Of a stretch of DNA of 15,719 nucleotides, positions 1-7,101 are shown piece after piece. Source of the stretch: Patescibacteria group bacterium (lineage in GTDB: Bacteria > Patescibacteriota > Saccharimonadia > CAILAD01 > BJGX01); contig SICB01000011.1 of the NCBI GenBank assembly GCA_009691555.1, positions 1 through 15,719 on the forward strand. The letters run 5' to 3'. The notes beneath the pieces are model-generated. The model was not told the origin of the DNA. It ran no database searches and saw only the letters and a list, made by a program, of their open reading frames with translations. Every line of letters starts with the position of its first letter. Within the stretch, counting starts at the first letter, position 1. Made by a program: the position numbers and the translations under genes.

Positions 1-72
1 AATCAACAGATTGAAAAATAATCACAAATATGTTAGGATTGTATGGTTATTTTATGTTAAAAATAACTATAT

Positions 73-147
73 GGTCCCATCGTCTAGCGGCTAGGACACC
101 GGGTTTTCATTCCGGCAACCGGAGTTCGATTCTCCGTGGGATCACCA
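73..147 (+). tRNA. tRNA-Glu (anticodon TTC)
   Basis: A complete cloverleaf with acceptor GGTCCCA (73-79) pairing with TGGGATC (137-143), discriminator A144 and an encoded CCA (145-147). The anticodon stem CCGGG/TCCGG encloses the loop TTTTCAT, giving anticodon TTC at 106-108. The T arm GGAGTTCGATTCTCC is intact. An intrinsic terminator follows immediately. Confidence 0.97.
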
Positions 148-155
148 TAAAAAAC

Positions 156-181
156 GCCTGAGCTCGTCTCGGGCTTTTTTT
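156..181 (+). terminator. Intrinsic terminator of tRNA-Glu
   Basis: Seven-pair stem GCCTGAG (156-162) / CTCGGGC (168-174) with a 5-nt loop, followed by seven T residues (175-181). It begins 9 nt after the tRNA CCA end. Confidence 0.9.
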
Positions 182-615
182 ATAGGTATTCCCGCACGGT
201 GAATTGAACTACCGAAGGAGTTCGGTGTTCGAGGAGTGCAGATAAAGATTATTTATTTCCGTTCTCTCTCCTCTGTTTTCTGTGTTGCCGACACCAAAGC
301 CCCAAGTAAGCATCGCTTCAATTTATATTTTTTATTTATTACCACTTTTGCTGCCAAAAGTGGAGCAAAACCAACCGACTGTGGCTCGCTCCAATAAGCG
401 CCCCAGACTACCGGGCAATCTGATTTAAGAATAAACTTGACCTGATTGCTAACGCTTCAGGTCTTCGAACAATCCTTAAATGCTTTATCAGCCCACTAGT
501 CTGTTGCTTTCTTGGAGCTCGATGTCGGTAGAGGACAGGCAAAAGTGGTATTAAATGAGATAGTTAATGATATTGGTTCGTATTAATCAAAGGTATTATT
601 ACCGCCTCTGTACCC
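182..615. other. Intergenic region without a protein gene
   Basis: No credible reading frame. From 211 to about 240 there is a small hairpin (CCGAA/TTCGG) followed by a CGAGGAG-containing stretch that recurs near 13400-13430 on the other strand. The inverted-repeat element occupies 287-529. Similarity to the 13.1-kb copy continues to about 547 (GAGGACAG then CAAAAGTG). I see nothing specific in 548-615, which runs into the 3' end of the convergent gene at 616. Confidence 0.7.
287..529 (+). repeat. Structured inverted-repeat element, copy 1
   Basis: A 243-bp element matching 13127-13370 in reverse orientation. The left terminal arm (287-312) is a decayed inverted copy of the right arm (505-529: TGCTTTCTTGG then AGCTCGATGTCGGT). 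Internal stems in order are CCACTTTTG-ctgc-CAAAAGTGG (about 342-363), then ATTTAAG/CTTAAAT (about 423-481) enclosing GACCTGA/TCAGGTC (about 439-464). The last two stems differ from copy 2 on both sides and still pair. It lies 140 nt downstream of tRNA-Glu and encodes no protein. It could be a miniature inverted-repeat transposable element or a structured RNA; the sequence alone does not decide. Confidence 0.75.
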
Positions 616-1305
616 CTACCCCTGTGTAATCGTTGCAATCAGTTCGTTTTCGCCGATATCATTTTTGACTACACTACCCTCAGTGGTAGTTGCCATTACT
701 TTGCCGCTACCCAAATTGGCGCTAAGGTTTTTAACGACCTCGCCGGTCCCGAGGTTTGTAATACCACCTCTGTTGCCTACAAAATAGAACTCATCACCGG
801 TCGAATCGACCGCCATAAACCAGGGCCCATTAGCGATATCGCCATAGCCAGTATTACTAGAGTTGGCAAGTGCTGGATTAACAACCACAAATGATCCACT
901 ACTGATACTCCACTGATTATTCTCACCTTCGCCATCGCGAACTTGGGGCGATTTGCGAATATTGAGTTCGCCGGGGTCAATGCGGTACACTCCTTCGGCG
1001 AAGCTAGCTTCCGAACCCACCGGTAGCGACTCTATCTCGAGCTTTTTAGATTCGTCAGTGTTAGGCCTTTGAATTTCAGCCGACTCAACTGCGTCGATGC
1101 TTTCTCTTGAGCTCATTGCGACATGTGCTAAGCCAGCAATCGACAATACTGACAGTACAGCGGCGGCGAGTTTTCTTTTTCGGCTCATCGCGGTAGATTC
1201 GTGCTCTGGTTTTTTGGGTGTATCTAGAGCCGATGGTGGTGGCTGGCGTTCTGCAGTTCGGGGTGTTCGTGGGGGTAATGGTCTTGGGTTGAATTCTGGG
1301 CTCAT
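616..1305 (-). CDS. Membrane-anchored extracellular protein, possible SH3-like domain
   Basis: A 229-residue protein not recognised with certainty. Residues 1-40 are Pro/Arg-rich and presumably cytoplasmic. SRKRK at 41-45 precedes one hydrophobic segment (about 46-66), giving an N-in, C-out single-pass topology. The outer domain (about 100-229) contains LNIRKSP near 114-120, and later WFMAVDSTGDEFYFV, which loosely resembles bacterial SH3 (cell-wall binding) repeats. No catalytic motif is visible. A second in-frame ATG at 1188, just before the positively charged stretch, would give a shorter and more usual signal anchor, so the start is uncertain; neither ATG has a clear Shine-Dalgarno. The gene is divergent from the operon at 1497 and convergent with the tRNA-Glu trailer element. 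A shorter open frame on the opposite strand at its 5' end is a shadow. Confidence 0.75.
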   Translation of the reverse strand: MSPEFNPRPLPPRTPRTAERQPPPSALDTPKKPEHESTAMSRKRKLAAAVLSVLSIAGLAHVAMSSRESIDAVESAEIQRPNTDESKKLEIESLPVGSEASFAEGVYRIDPGELNIRKSPQVRDGEGENNQWSISSGSFVVVNPALANSSNTGYGDIANGPWFMAVDSTGDEFYFVGNRGGITNLGTGEVVKNLSANLGSGKVMATTTEGSVVKNDIGENELIATITQG

Positions 1306-1425
1306 AGGTTATATTTTGCTCAATTTATAAACATAAGTATATCATAGCTTGGTTATAAAAAACTGAAGCGTTAGATACTAATCAGGATATCACCGCTGGC
1401 CACTGATAATACTTGTGTTTTATTA

Positions 1426-1454
1426 TTGACATCGTATCTGCTTAAGCATAAACT
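1426..1454 (+). promoter_or_regulatory. Consensus-like promoter for the 1497-3117 operon
   Basis: TTGACA at 1426-1431, a 17-nt spacer, then TAAACT at 1449-1454. The predicted start near 1461 gives a leader of about 36 nt before the ATG at 1497. This is the only promoter in the window where I can see a full -35 box at ideal spacing. Confidence 0.7.
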
Positions 1455-1496
1455 TAATCATATAAATACGAAAGTACTTAAAAAGAAATAAGAAAC

Positions 1497-2096
1497 ATGC
1501 ATAAACATATATTTAAGCACAGTCTGCTCGCTGCCGTAGTGGTACTAACCGTGTCTGGTGCTGTACCAGCCCTGGCTGTGGGCCAGCAACCGTCACGAGC
1601 CCAAGAAGCACAACAAAATGCCCAAACACGTCAGGAAACGGCTGAGGCCAATGCTGAGGGGCGCAAAGAAGCTGCCCAGACGCGACCGGCAGATACCAAG
1701 CTAAAAGTTTGTGAGAACCGTCAAAAAGCTATTACCAATATAATGGCCCGAATGGCTGACCGTGGTACTAAGCAACTCGCTGTATTTACCAAGATTTCAG
1801 AACGAACCCAAGCGTTTTATGCATCTAAGGGCAGAGTGCTTAGCAACTACGATGCGCTGGTCGCCGATGTAAATACCAAGCAGGCTGCTGCTGAGGCGGC
1901 TGTTGAGATAGTAAATAACGCAAGCGTCGATTTTAGCTGCGACGTTACAAACCCGAAAGCAGTAGTTGCCAGCTTCAAAGAAAAGATAAAAGCCATGAAC
2001 GCTGCCCTTAAGGAATATAAAACAGCCGTCAAGAACCTCATAGTGGGCGTTAAGTCGGCCCAAGGTACAGAGTCATCCGAAGGGAGTCAGCAATGA
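1497..2096 (+). CDS. Secreted Ala/Gln-rich helical protein
   Basis: A 199-residue protein with a Sec signal peptide: basic HKHIFKH start, hydrophobic core at about 9-22, and an ALA-VG cleavage-like site at about 25-28. Residues 30-65 are Gln/Ala/Glu/Arg-rich and likely coiled coil or extended. The rest is mainly helical, with two cysteines (C72, C148) that could form a disulfide outside the cell. No enzyme motif is seen. The ATG lacks a strong Shine-Dalgarno (only an A-rich AAGAAATAAG). The stop overlaps the next start (ATGA at 2093-2096), showing translational coupling with the single-pass protein. This looks like a short secreted CPR protein of unknown function; the role is not inferred further. 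Confidence 0.85.
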   Translation: MHKHIFKHSLLAAVVVLTVSGAVPALAVGQQPSRAQEAQQNAQTRQETAEANAEGRKEAAQTRPADTKLKVCENRQKAITNIMARMADRGTKQLAVFTKISERTQAFYASKGRVLSNYDALVADVNTKQAAAEAAVEIVNNASVDFSCDVTNPKAVVASFKEKIKAMNAALKEYKTAVKNLIVGVKSAQGTESSEGSQQ

Positions 2097-2365
2097 AATC
2101 GCGCGCAAAACAAGCGAATTTTTCAGCGACTAGGTTAATTGTAGTTTTGGTTGTCGTAGTGGCTCTTGGTTTTGTCGGCTACACCGTCTATAGTAGCCTG
2201 TCAGCTAATAATGAGTCGGCAACAACCGCTGCTGTAGTAGCTGCTCCTGAAATCAAATCTACTAGCGATCTAGATCAAGCCAGCGCCACGCTCGACCAAA
2301 ACGACCCAAGTGTCAGCAATAACACTGACGCCAGTCAGCTCGATAACGAATTGTCGTCATTTTAG
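2093..2365 (+). CDS. Small single-pass membrane protein
   Basis: A 90-residue protein with a basic N terminus (KSRAKQ), one transmembrane helix (about 14-34, rich in Val/Leu) and a Ser/Asn/Asp-rich outer tail ending in DNELSSF. The start is well fixed: AAGGGAG (2080-2086) lies six bases before the ATG and the ATG overlaps the previous stop. No known domain is recognised. Because it is coupled to the secreted helical protein and followed 14 bp later by a tethered cupredoxin, it probably belongs to the same cell-surface assembly, but this is inference from gene order only. Confidence 0.85.
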   Translation: MKSRAKQANFSATRLIVVLVVVVALGFVGYTVYSSLSANNESATTAAVVAAPEIKSTSDLDQASATLDQNDPSVSNNTDASQLDNELSSF

Positions 2366-2379
2366 CTTCATAACAAATT

Positions 2380-3117
2380 ATGGAGCCATCTCGTCCGGAC
2401 AAACCAACTAAGCCTGCTGTTCAACCCACCCCAGTGGTTGATACTAGCCAACTATTCCAAAAAGACGCTGCCCCGGTAATTACAAATCCCAAGCAAAATC
2501 TTTTTGCTCGTCTAGGAAAGAAAAAACTACTGCTCATCGGCGTAGCCTTAGGAGTGTCTATCTTGATAGGTGGCATAGCCTACGCCCAGTTTCGTAAACC
2601 CGACAGTAAGCCGACAGATCAACAATCGGCAGCAGAACAAGCCGAATCGACTGCAACAGAAAAGCAGAATGGAGATACCTCCCAAAATCCTTCTGATCAA
2701 ACAACCTCCCCCGAAGGCACTTCTGCACCGTCAAATACTACTGCGCCATCAACTAGCGGCACCTCCGGCGGTTCAAGTACTGGCGGAACAGGATCGACAA
2801 CCTCACCGCCTAGTACTGGCGGCGGTACTAGCTCTACAGCCCCTAAAACATACGATATAAGCTATACCAATAGTTGTTATAGTCCGGCCAATGTGACAAT
2901 CAAGAAGAATGACACAGTCAAATTTACCAATAACAGCACTAATAATATGGAGCCAGCGTCTAATAATCATCCATCGCATACGCTGTACTCTGAATTTGAT
3001 GCTAATAACAACATAGCTCCAGGCGGTACGTATTCGTTTACGTTTACAAAGACAGGCTCTTGGGGCTATCATGATCACTCGAAGCCTAACTGTACGGGCA
3101 CAATTACTGTTCAGTGA
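2380..3117 (+). CDS. Membrane-tethered cupredoxin-like protein
   Basis: A 245-residue protein with a Pro-rich cytoplasmic N terminus, one transmembrane helix (about 50-70), a long Ser/Thr/Gly/Pro linker (about 75-155) and a C-terminal plastocyanin-like beta domain (about 157-245). The domain shows the usual order: SPANVTIKKNDTVKFTN, then HPSHTLYSEFD, then PGGTYSFTFTKTGSWGYHDH and GTITV. Candidate metal ligands are H197, H200, H231 and H233; the canonical C-x(n)-H-x(n)-M of blue copper proteins is altered, with His where Cys is expected and C238 near the Met position. C166 and C238 could instead form a disulfide. It probably displays a copper-binding domain on the outer face of the membrane. 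There is no Shine-Dalgarno; translation probably continues from the upstream gene. No convincing terminator follows. Confidence 0.85.
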   Translation: MEPSRPDKPTKPAVQPTPVVDTSQLFQKDAAPVITNPKQNLFARLGKKKLLLIGVALGVSILIGGIAYAQFRKPDSKPTDQQSAAEQAESTATEKQNGDTSQNPSDQTTSPEGTSAPSNTTAPSTSGTSGGSSTGGTGSTTSPPSTGGGTSSTAPKTYDISYTNSCYSPANVTIKKNDTVKFTNNSTNNMEPASNNHPSHTLYSEFDANNNIAPGGTYSFTFTKTGSWGYHDHSKPNCTGTITVQ

Positions 3118-3270
3118 GCTTTTAAACCAGCGCCGGAAAGATCTGTAATCTATTGTAGGATACAAATGTTTTAATTCTTACTGGCGCAATTCATACGGAA
3201 TAGGGCTTTTTAACTTACTAAGCTTAGCACCACGACTGATTTTATAATGCCGCCGGCACTATAAATAGAT

Positions 3271-3296
3271 CAAAAGATATCAAAAGATATCAAAAC
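3271..3296 (+). repeat. Short direct repeats in the ldh 5' region
   Basis: The 10-mer CAAAAGATAT occurs twice in tandem (3271-3280, 3281-3290) and a third partial unit CAAAAC follows. It lies between a TATAAT (3243-3248) and the ATG at 3347, so it would be within the leader or just downstream of the promoter. It could be an operator or a replication-slippage repeat. Confidence 0.5.
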
Positions 3297-3346
3297 AACT
3301 GCAAATATCTTCGTTTTATTGTAGTATTAAGGTAAGGATAACAATT

Positions 3347-4360
3347 ATGGCTACTACAATCGCATTTTTTGATGCCACTACATCTGAAAAGACTTCTTTT
3401 GAGCGCTATTTTACTGGCCCAAAATACAAGCTACATATTTTTGATAAAACCATCGCCGAAGTACCGCTATATGAGTATAAGGATGCCGATGTTGTGAGTG
3501 TATTTACAGCCAGTAATGTCGATGCTCCGACAATAGCCAGCCTACCGCGGCTAAAATTTATTGCAGTCCGAGCCACCGGCACCAATAATATCGATACTAA
3601 GGCCTGCCAAAAGCACCAGGTAGCCATTAGTAATGTGCCGGCCTATGGCCAAACCACCGTTGCCGAGTACACGATTCTGCTAGCGCTGATGATGGCGCGC
3701 AAAATGCCAGCTGTCATGGGTTCGGTCGAATCCGGACAAATCGACTACCGCCGGCTCACGGGCTTTACTTTGCAGGGCAAAACACTTGGTATTGTCGGTA
3801 CTGGCAAAATCGGTATGTCGGTAGCCTCTATAGCGAAGGCCATGGGCATGCATATTGTCGCTTATGACCCCTACCCCAATGAGGCCATGGAAGATAAAAT
3901 TGGCTTTAGCTATGTCAGCCTGGTCGATCTATTCAAAGGCGCCGATATCGTGACCTTGCACGCCCCGCTAATGCCGGCCACAAAATACATTATCAATAAA
4001 AAATCATTGGGCCTAATGAAAGATAGCGCGATACTAATAAACACCTCTCGCGGCGAGCTAGTGAAAACAATCGACCTAATCGAGGCTCTTAAAAACAAGC
4101 TTATTGCGGGGGCCGCCCTTGATGTTATTGAGGGCGAAAGAACCCTCGATGTCGATACCGAAACCGATTTGCTGCTGGGAGACAAAAAAACATCATTTGA
4201 AATCGCTGAGCTAGATGTACTCACCAAAATGAATAATGTCATTATATCGCCCCATAACGCCTTTAACTCCCATGAGGCACTGCATATTATTCGAAAAACA
4301 ACCGCTCAAAACATCCATGGCTTTTTGAGCGGTAACTCACAAAACCTAATTAAGCTTTAG
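3347..4360 (+). CDS. ldhA: D-isomer-specific 2-hydroxyacid dehydrogenase (D-lactate dehydrogenase type)
   Basis: A 337-residue NAD-dependent D-2-hydroxyacid dehydrogenase of normal family length, most likely reducing pyruvate to D-lactate and regenerating NAD+ for glycolysis. The Rossmann motif GTGKIG lies at 151-156, with acidic D174 after the second strand, consistent with NAD rather than NADP. Catalytic residues are in the expected places: R235 in INTSRGE, E264 in EGER and H303 in SPHNAF. The N-terminal substrate half carries VRATGTNNID near 74-83. The start is supported by AAGGTAAGGA at 3329-3338. It precedes the enolase gene, but the latter has its own promoter. An 11-bp perfect stem (4301-4311 / 4323-4333) lies inside the last codons. 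Substrate choice among D-lactate, glycerate or others cannot be proven from sequence. Confidence 0.92.
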   Translation: MATTIAFFDATTSEKTSFERYFTGPKYKLHIFDKTIAEVPLYEYKDADVVSVFTASNVDAPTIASLPRLKFIAVRATGTNNIDTKACQKHQVAISNVPAYGQTTVAEYTILLALMMARKMPAVMGSVESGQIDYRRLTGFTLQGKTLGIVGTGKIGMSVASIAKAMGMHIVAYDPYPNEAMEDKIGFSYVSLVDLFKGADIVTLHAPLMPATKYIINKKSLGLMKDSAILINTSRGELVKTIDLIEALKNKLIAGAALDVIEGERTLDVDTETDLLLGDKKTSFEIAELDVLTKMNNVIISPHNAFNSHEALHIIRKTTAQNIHGFLSGNSQNLIKL

Positions 4361-4387
4361 CTAGCCTATTATTTACCATTAAGCTTA

Positions 4388-4396
4388 TGCTATAAT
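4388..4396 (+). promoter_or_regulatory. Extended -10 promoter of eno
   Basis: TGCTATAAT at 4388-4396. The expected start near 4403 is four bases before the ATG at 4407, and no Shine-Dalgarno precedes that ATG, so the mRNA would be nearly leaderless. Confidence 0.7.
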
Positions 4397-4406
4397 TTAT
4401 AGCAAT

Positions 4407-6146
4407 ATGGGCATCAAAAGCATCACACCTAGCCAGGTTCTAAACTCCAACGGCGACCCTACCATCAAGGTAACAATGGTTGCCGAGAACGGCGTTGCGG
4501 CTTATTTTACCGTTCCATCTGGAGCGAGCTTGGGCAGCCAAGAGGTTGCTCAAAAAACCGATGGCACCGATAGCTACAACGGCAAGAGTGTCAATGATAT
4601 CATCAAGCTTATTGCCGGCGTCGTTGCACCGAAATTTATTGGTTACCCCATTGGCCACCAATCTGACTTCGATAGCCTGCTGGTTGCTCTCGACGGCAGC
4701 GAAAACAAGCGTAATCTTGGTGGCAACACAATCTTGGCGATGTCGGGGGCGTATTTCAAGCTCAGCGCCAAACTAAGCCAAAAACCGCTTTGGCAATACA
4801 TCGCCGAAGACCGCAAAACCAACCCGACTTTCCCGCGGATATTCGCCAACCTGGTGGGCGGTGGCAAGCATGCGCCAGGCCTTGATATTCAGGAGTTTAT
4901 GATTGTGCCGAAGTCCATCAAACCGATTGAAGCAATCGAACAGATCGTCCAGACATTCCATACCCTAACCACCATTATGGTCAGCCTCTACGGGCCGGGA
5001 GCGCAACTGTCTGGGTCGGAGGGTGCAATCGCGCCGATTGGGGCCAGCACCGAAGTTGTGCTTGAGGCACTATCAAACCTTAATGCCAAAAACGGCAAGA
5101 CCTTTGAAATAGCCCTAGATGTAGCGGCCAATAGTTTTTTTGATGGTAAGAACTATAATTTTGAAGGCCAGAGTATTCATGCTAGCGATTTGCTGGCAGT
5201 CTATCAGGGTTGGGATAGCAAATTTGATATCTACTCGATCGAAGATCCTTTTGCTGAGGCTGATCTTGAGGGTACCGAGCTGCTCAAGACTATGCCGAAA
5301 GACAAAAAGCCCTTCAAGGTCATTGCCGATGATTATACGGTTACCAACGCTAGCTTGATTGCTGAATTTTCTAAAGACAAACTATTTGATGGTGTCATCA
5401 TTAAGCCTGATCAGGTAGGCAGTATTAGTGAGATGTTCGCTGCTATTGATGCTGCTAAGCAAGCTGGGCTGGATATTATTGTTAGTCATCGCAGTGGCGA
5501 GAGTAATGATGATTTTATTGTAGATTTGGCCTACGGAATTGGTGCCGCCGGAATCAAAATAGGTGCCCCAAACCATGGCGAAAGAATCGCCAAGTACAAT
5601 CGGCTACTCGAAATCCAGTATTCGCTCAACTCTAGCCAAGAGCAACTCGACTCGACCCTAGAGCTAGACCAGAAACCAGCCGCTACCCCAATAGATTCGG
5701 TGGGGATTAAGACGGCGACGATGGCAAAACCGACTCCCGTCGAAAAGCTACCAACGGAAGTAGCAACGGCAGCCCCTACTGAGGCTGTGGAGGATGCTGC
5801 AACCCCAAAGATAACTGCTAGCGAGCCAATCGTTTTTGCCAGCACGCCTGCGCAACCTAGCGTATCTCTCGCCTTGCCAGCGCAACCTAGTGAGGTGTCT
5901 CAAATTGGTGCTGTGCCTGCTCCTGTCGACACAGAGATGGCACCAGCAGAGCCGAGCCAGCCAATGACACCAATTATATCCCACGTTGTGACTAACCCAC
6001 CCGAGGCTCCGATGCCTACCCTGCCAAAAGAACAAGAAATGCCATCGGGCTCAAGCATCAAAAATGCCACTATCGCACTAACTCCTATCGCCAGAATTGC
6101 CCAAGAGAACTCTAGCACTGCGGTTCCTCCTGTTAGCGGATTGTAA
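4407..6146 (+). CDS. eno: Enolase with long C-terminal extension
   Basis: Converts 2-phosphoglycerate to phosphoenolpyruvate in lower glycolysis. The protein has 579 residues; the enolase core occupies about 1-405, against a usual total near 420-430. Expected active-site residues are visible: S41 in PSGAS, H155 in GGGKHAP, E163 in QEFM, E205 in GSEGA, metal ligands D238, E279 and D308, K333 in IIKP, the HRSGE loop at 361-365 and K384. The N-terminal motif usually read as SRGNPT is NSNGDPT. After LLEIQYSLNSS the frame continues for about 170 residues rich in Pro, Ala, Thr and Val with no obvious domain, probably disordered. The frame is open throughout and the tail keeps codon use similar to the core, so it is not evidently a frameshift artefact. 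The gene has its own extended -10 and likely a leaderless start. Confidence 0.95.
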   Translation: MGIKSITPSQVLNSNGDPTIKVTMVAENGVAAYFTVPSGASLGSQEVAQKTDGTDSYNGKSVNDIIKLIAGVVAPKFIGYPIGHQSDFDSLLVALDGSENKRNLGGNTILAMSGAYFKLSAKLSQKPLWQYIAEDRKTNPTFPRIFANLVGGGKHAPGLDIQEFMIVPKSIKPIEAIEQIVQTFHTLTTIMVSLYGPGAQLSGSEGAIAPIGASTEVVLEALSNLNAKNGKTFEIALDVAANSFFDGKNYNFEGQSIHASDLLAVYQGWDSKFDIYSIEDPFAEADLEGTELLKTMPKDKKPFKVIADDYTVTNASLIAEFSKDKLFDGVIIKPDQVGSISEMFAAIDAAKQAGLDIIVSHRSGESNDDFIVDLAYGIGAAGIKIGAPNHGERIAKYNRLLEIQYSLNSSQEQLDSTLELDQKPAATPIDSVGIKTATMAKPTPVEKLPTEVATAAPTEAVEDAATPKITASEPIVFASTPAQPSVSLALPAQPSEVSQIGAVPAPVDTEMAPAEPSQPMTPIISHVVTNPPEAPMPTLPKEQEMPSGSSIKNATIALTPIARIAQENSSTAVPPVSGL

Positions 6147-6150
6147 GATT

Positions 6151-6159
6151 TGCTATAAT
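6151..6159 (+). promoter_or_regulatory. Extended -10 promoter of the polysaccharide deacetylase gene
   Basis: TGCTATAAT at 6151-6159, identical to the eno box. A start near 6166 gives a leader of about 19 nt that contains the AAGGA ribosome-binding site at 6172-6176. Confidence 0.65.
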
Positions 6160-6184
6160 AGCATCCAAACTAAGGAACATAAAA

Positions 6185-7087
6185 TTGAAGTTACCGAAAA
6201 ACGCAAAAAGCCTAGTCAAAAAACCACTAGGCAAAGTGTATTATAAGTCATTTATAGCCCTAGCATTTATTGTTGCGGTTATTGTGCTCGGTGCCGAGCT
6301 ATACCTCGCAGAGCCCGTGGTAGCTGCCGAGCTGCAAAAGCAAAAAATTAAAAAACTAAGCTCTAGCTACTATAAGAGTTCGACTCCGCCAGTTATTATT
6401 AGTCCGTCAGCAATAGTGGCAACGCCAATTGAGATCAATAAAATTAATGGCACTGTGCATTTACCAATACTGCTCTACCACAAAACCCCAGCTAATTTTG
6501 ACTTTCAGATGAAGCACTTGGCTGATGCCGGCTACACACCAGTATTTATGCAGGAGGTCTATATGATACTGGCTGGCAAAATGGTCGGGCCAGCCAAGCC
6601 AGTTGCGATTACTTTTGACGATGGTTTTAGCGACCAACTGCAGGCCACCGAGATACTAAAAAAGTATAATTTTAAATCGACCTTTTATGTTTTGATCGGC
6701 GGTGAGCTGAGCGGCTGGTGCGTAGGTGTCGAGCGCAAAGTAACCACCTGCGGCGACTCGTACCTTAATTGGGCTCAAGTTAAAACCCTGCAAGGCTCTG
6801 GGCTTATCGAGGTTGGCTCGCACACAGTCGATCACCTCCAGCTAGCTAGCCTCAATGAGGCGGCGCAAAGGTTCCAGATATTTGAGAGTAAGCGAATCCT
6901 AGAGCAAAATCTGGGAGTTAGTATTCTGAGTTTTTGCTACCCTTATGGCAGTTTTAATACAATCACCGAACGCCTCGCCAAAGAAGCTGGTTATAATAAC
7001 GCCACTACTACGGTTGGTTCGGAATACCAAAACCCAAACTCGCTATTTAGGCTTAGTAGAATCCGTGACACCAAAGATTTGCGCTAA
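6185..7087 (+). CDS. Membrane-anchored polysaccharide deacetylase (NodB fold)
   Basis: A 300-residue carbohydrate esterase family 4 type protein, expected to remove acetyl groups from an N-acetylated glycan such as peptidoglycan or a surface polysaccharide, outside the membrane. One transmembrane helix at about 22-42 anchors it. The NodB domain spans about 90-300: PILLYHK, motif 1 TFDDGF (143-148, metal ligand D146), motif 2 SHTVDH (212-217, ligands H213 and H217) and motif 3 SFCYPYGSFN (249-258). The start is TTG at 6185, fixed by AAGGA at 6172-6176 eight bases upstream and by the promoter just before it. The 3' end converges on pgk with only 14 bp between stops and no separate terminator. 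The natural substrate is not shown by the sequence. Confidence 0.93.
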   Translation: MKLPKNAKSLVKKPLGKVYYKSFIALAFIVAVIVLGAELYLAEPVVAAELQKQKIKKLSSSYYKSSTPPVIISPSAIVATPIEINKINGTVHLPILLYHKTPANFDFQMKHLADAGYTPVFMQEVYMILAGKMVGPAKPVAITFDDGFSDQLQATEILKKYNFKSTFYVLIGGELSGWCVGVERKVTTCGDSYLNWAQVKTLQGSGLIEVGSHTVDHLQLASLNEAAQRFQIFESKRILEQNLGVSILSFCYPYGSFNTITERLAKEAGYNNATTTVGSEYQNPNSLFRLSRIRDTKDLR

Positions 7088-7101
7088 AAAAAACAGCTGG
7101 A

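Noticed and set aside
1097..1330. Plus-strand open frame opposite the start of the 616-1305 gene
   Set aside because: No Shine-Dalgarno, no coherent domain, and the minus-strand protein has a clear membrane anchor and outer domain.
5620..6146. Separate gene after enolase
   Set aside because: The tail is in the same frame with no stop, no Shine-Dalgarno and no internal promoter-like start, so it is an extension rather than a second gene.
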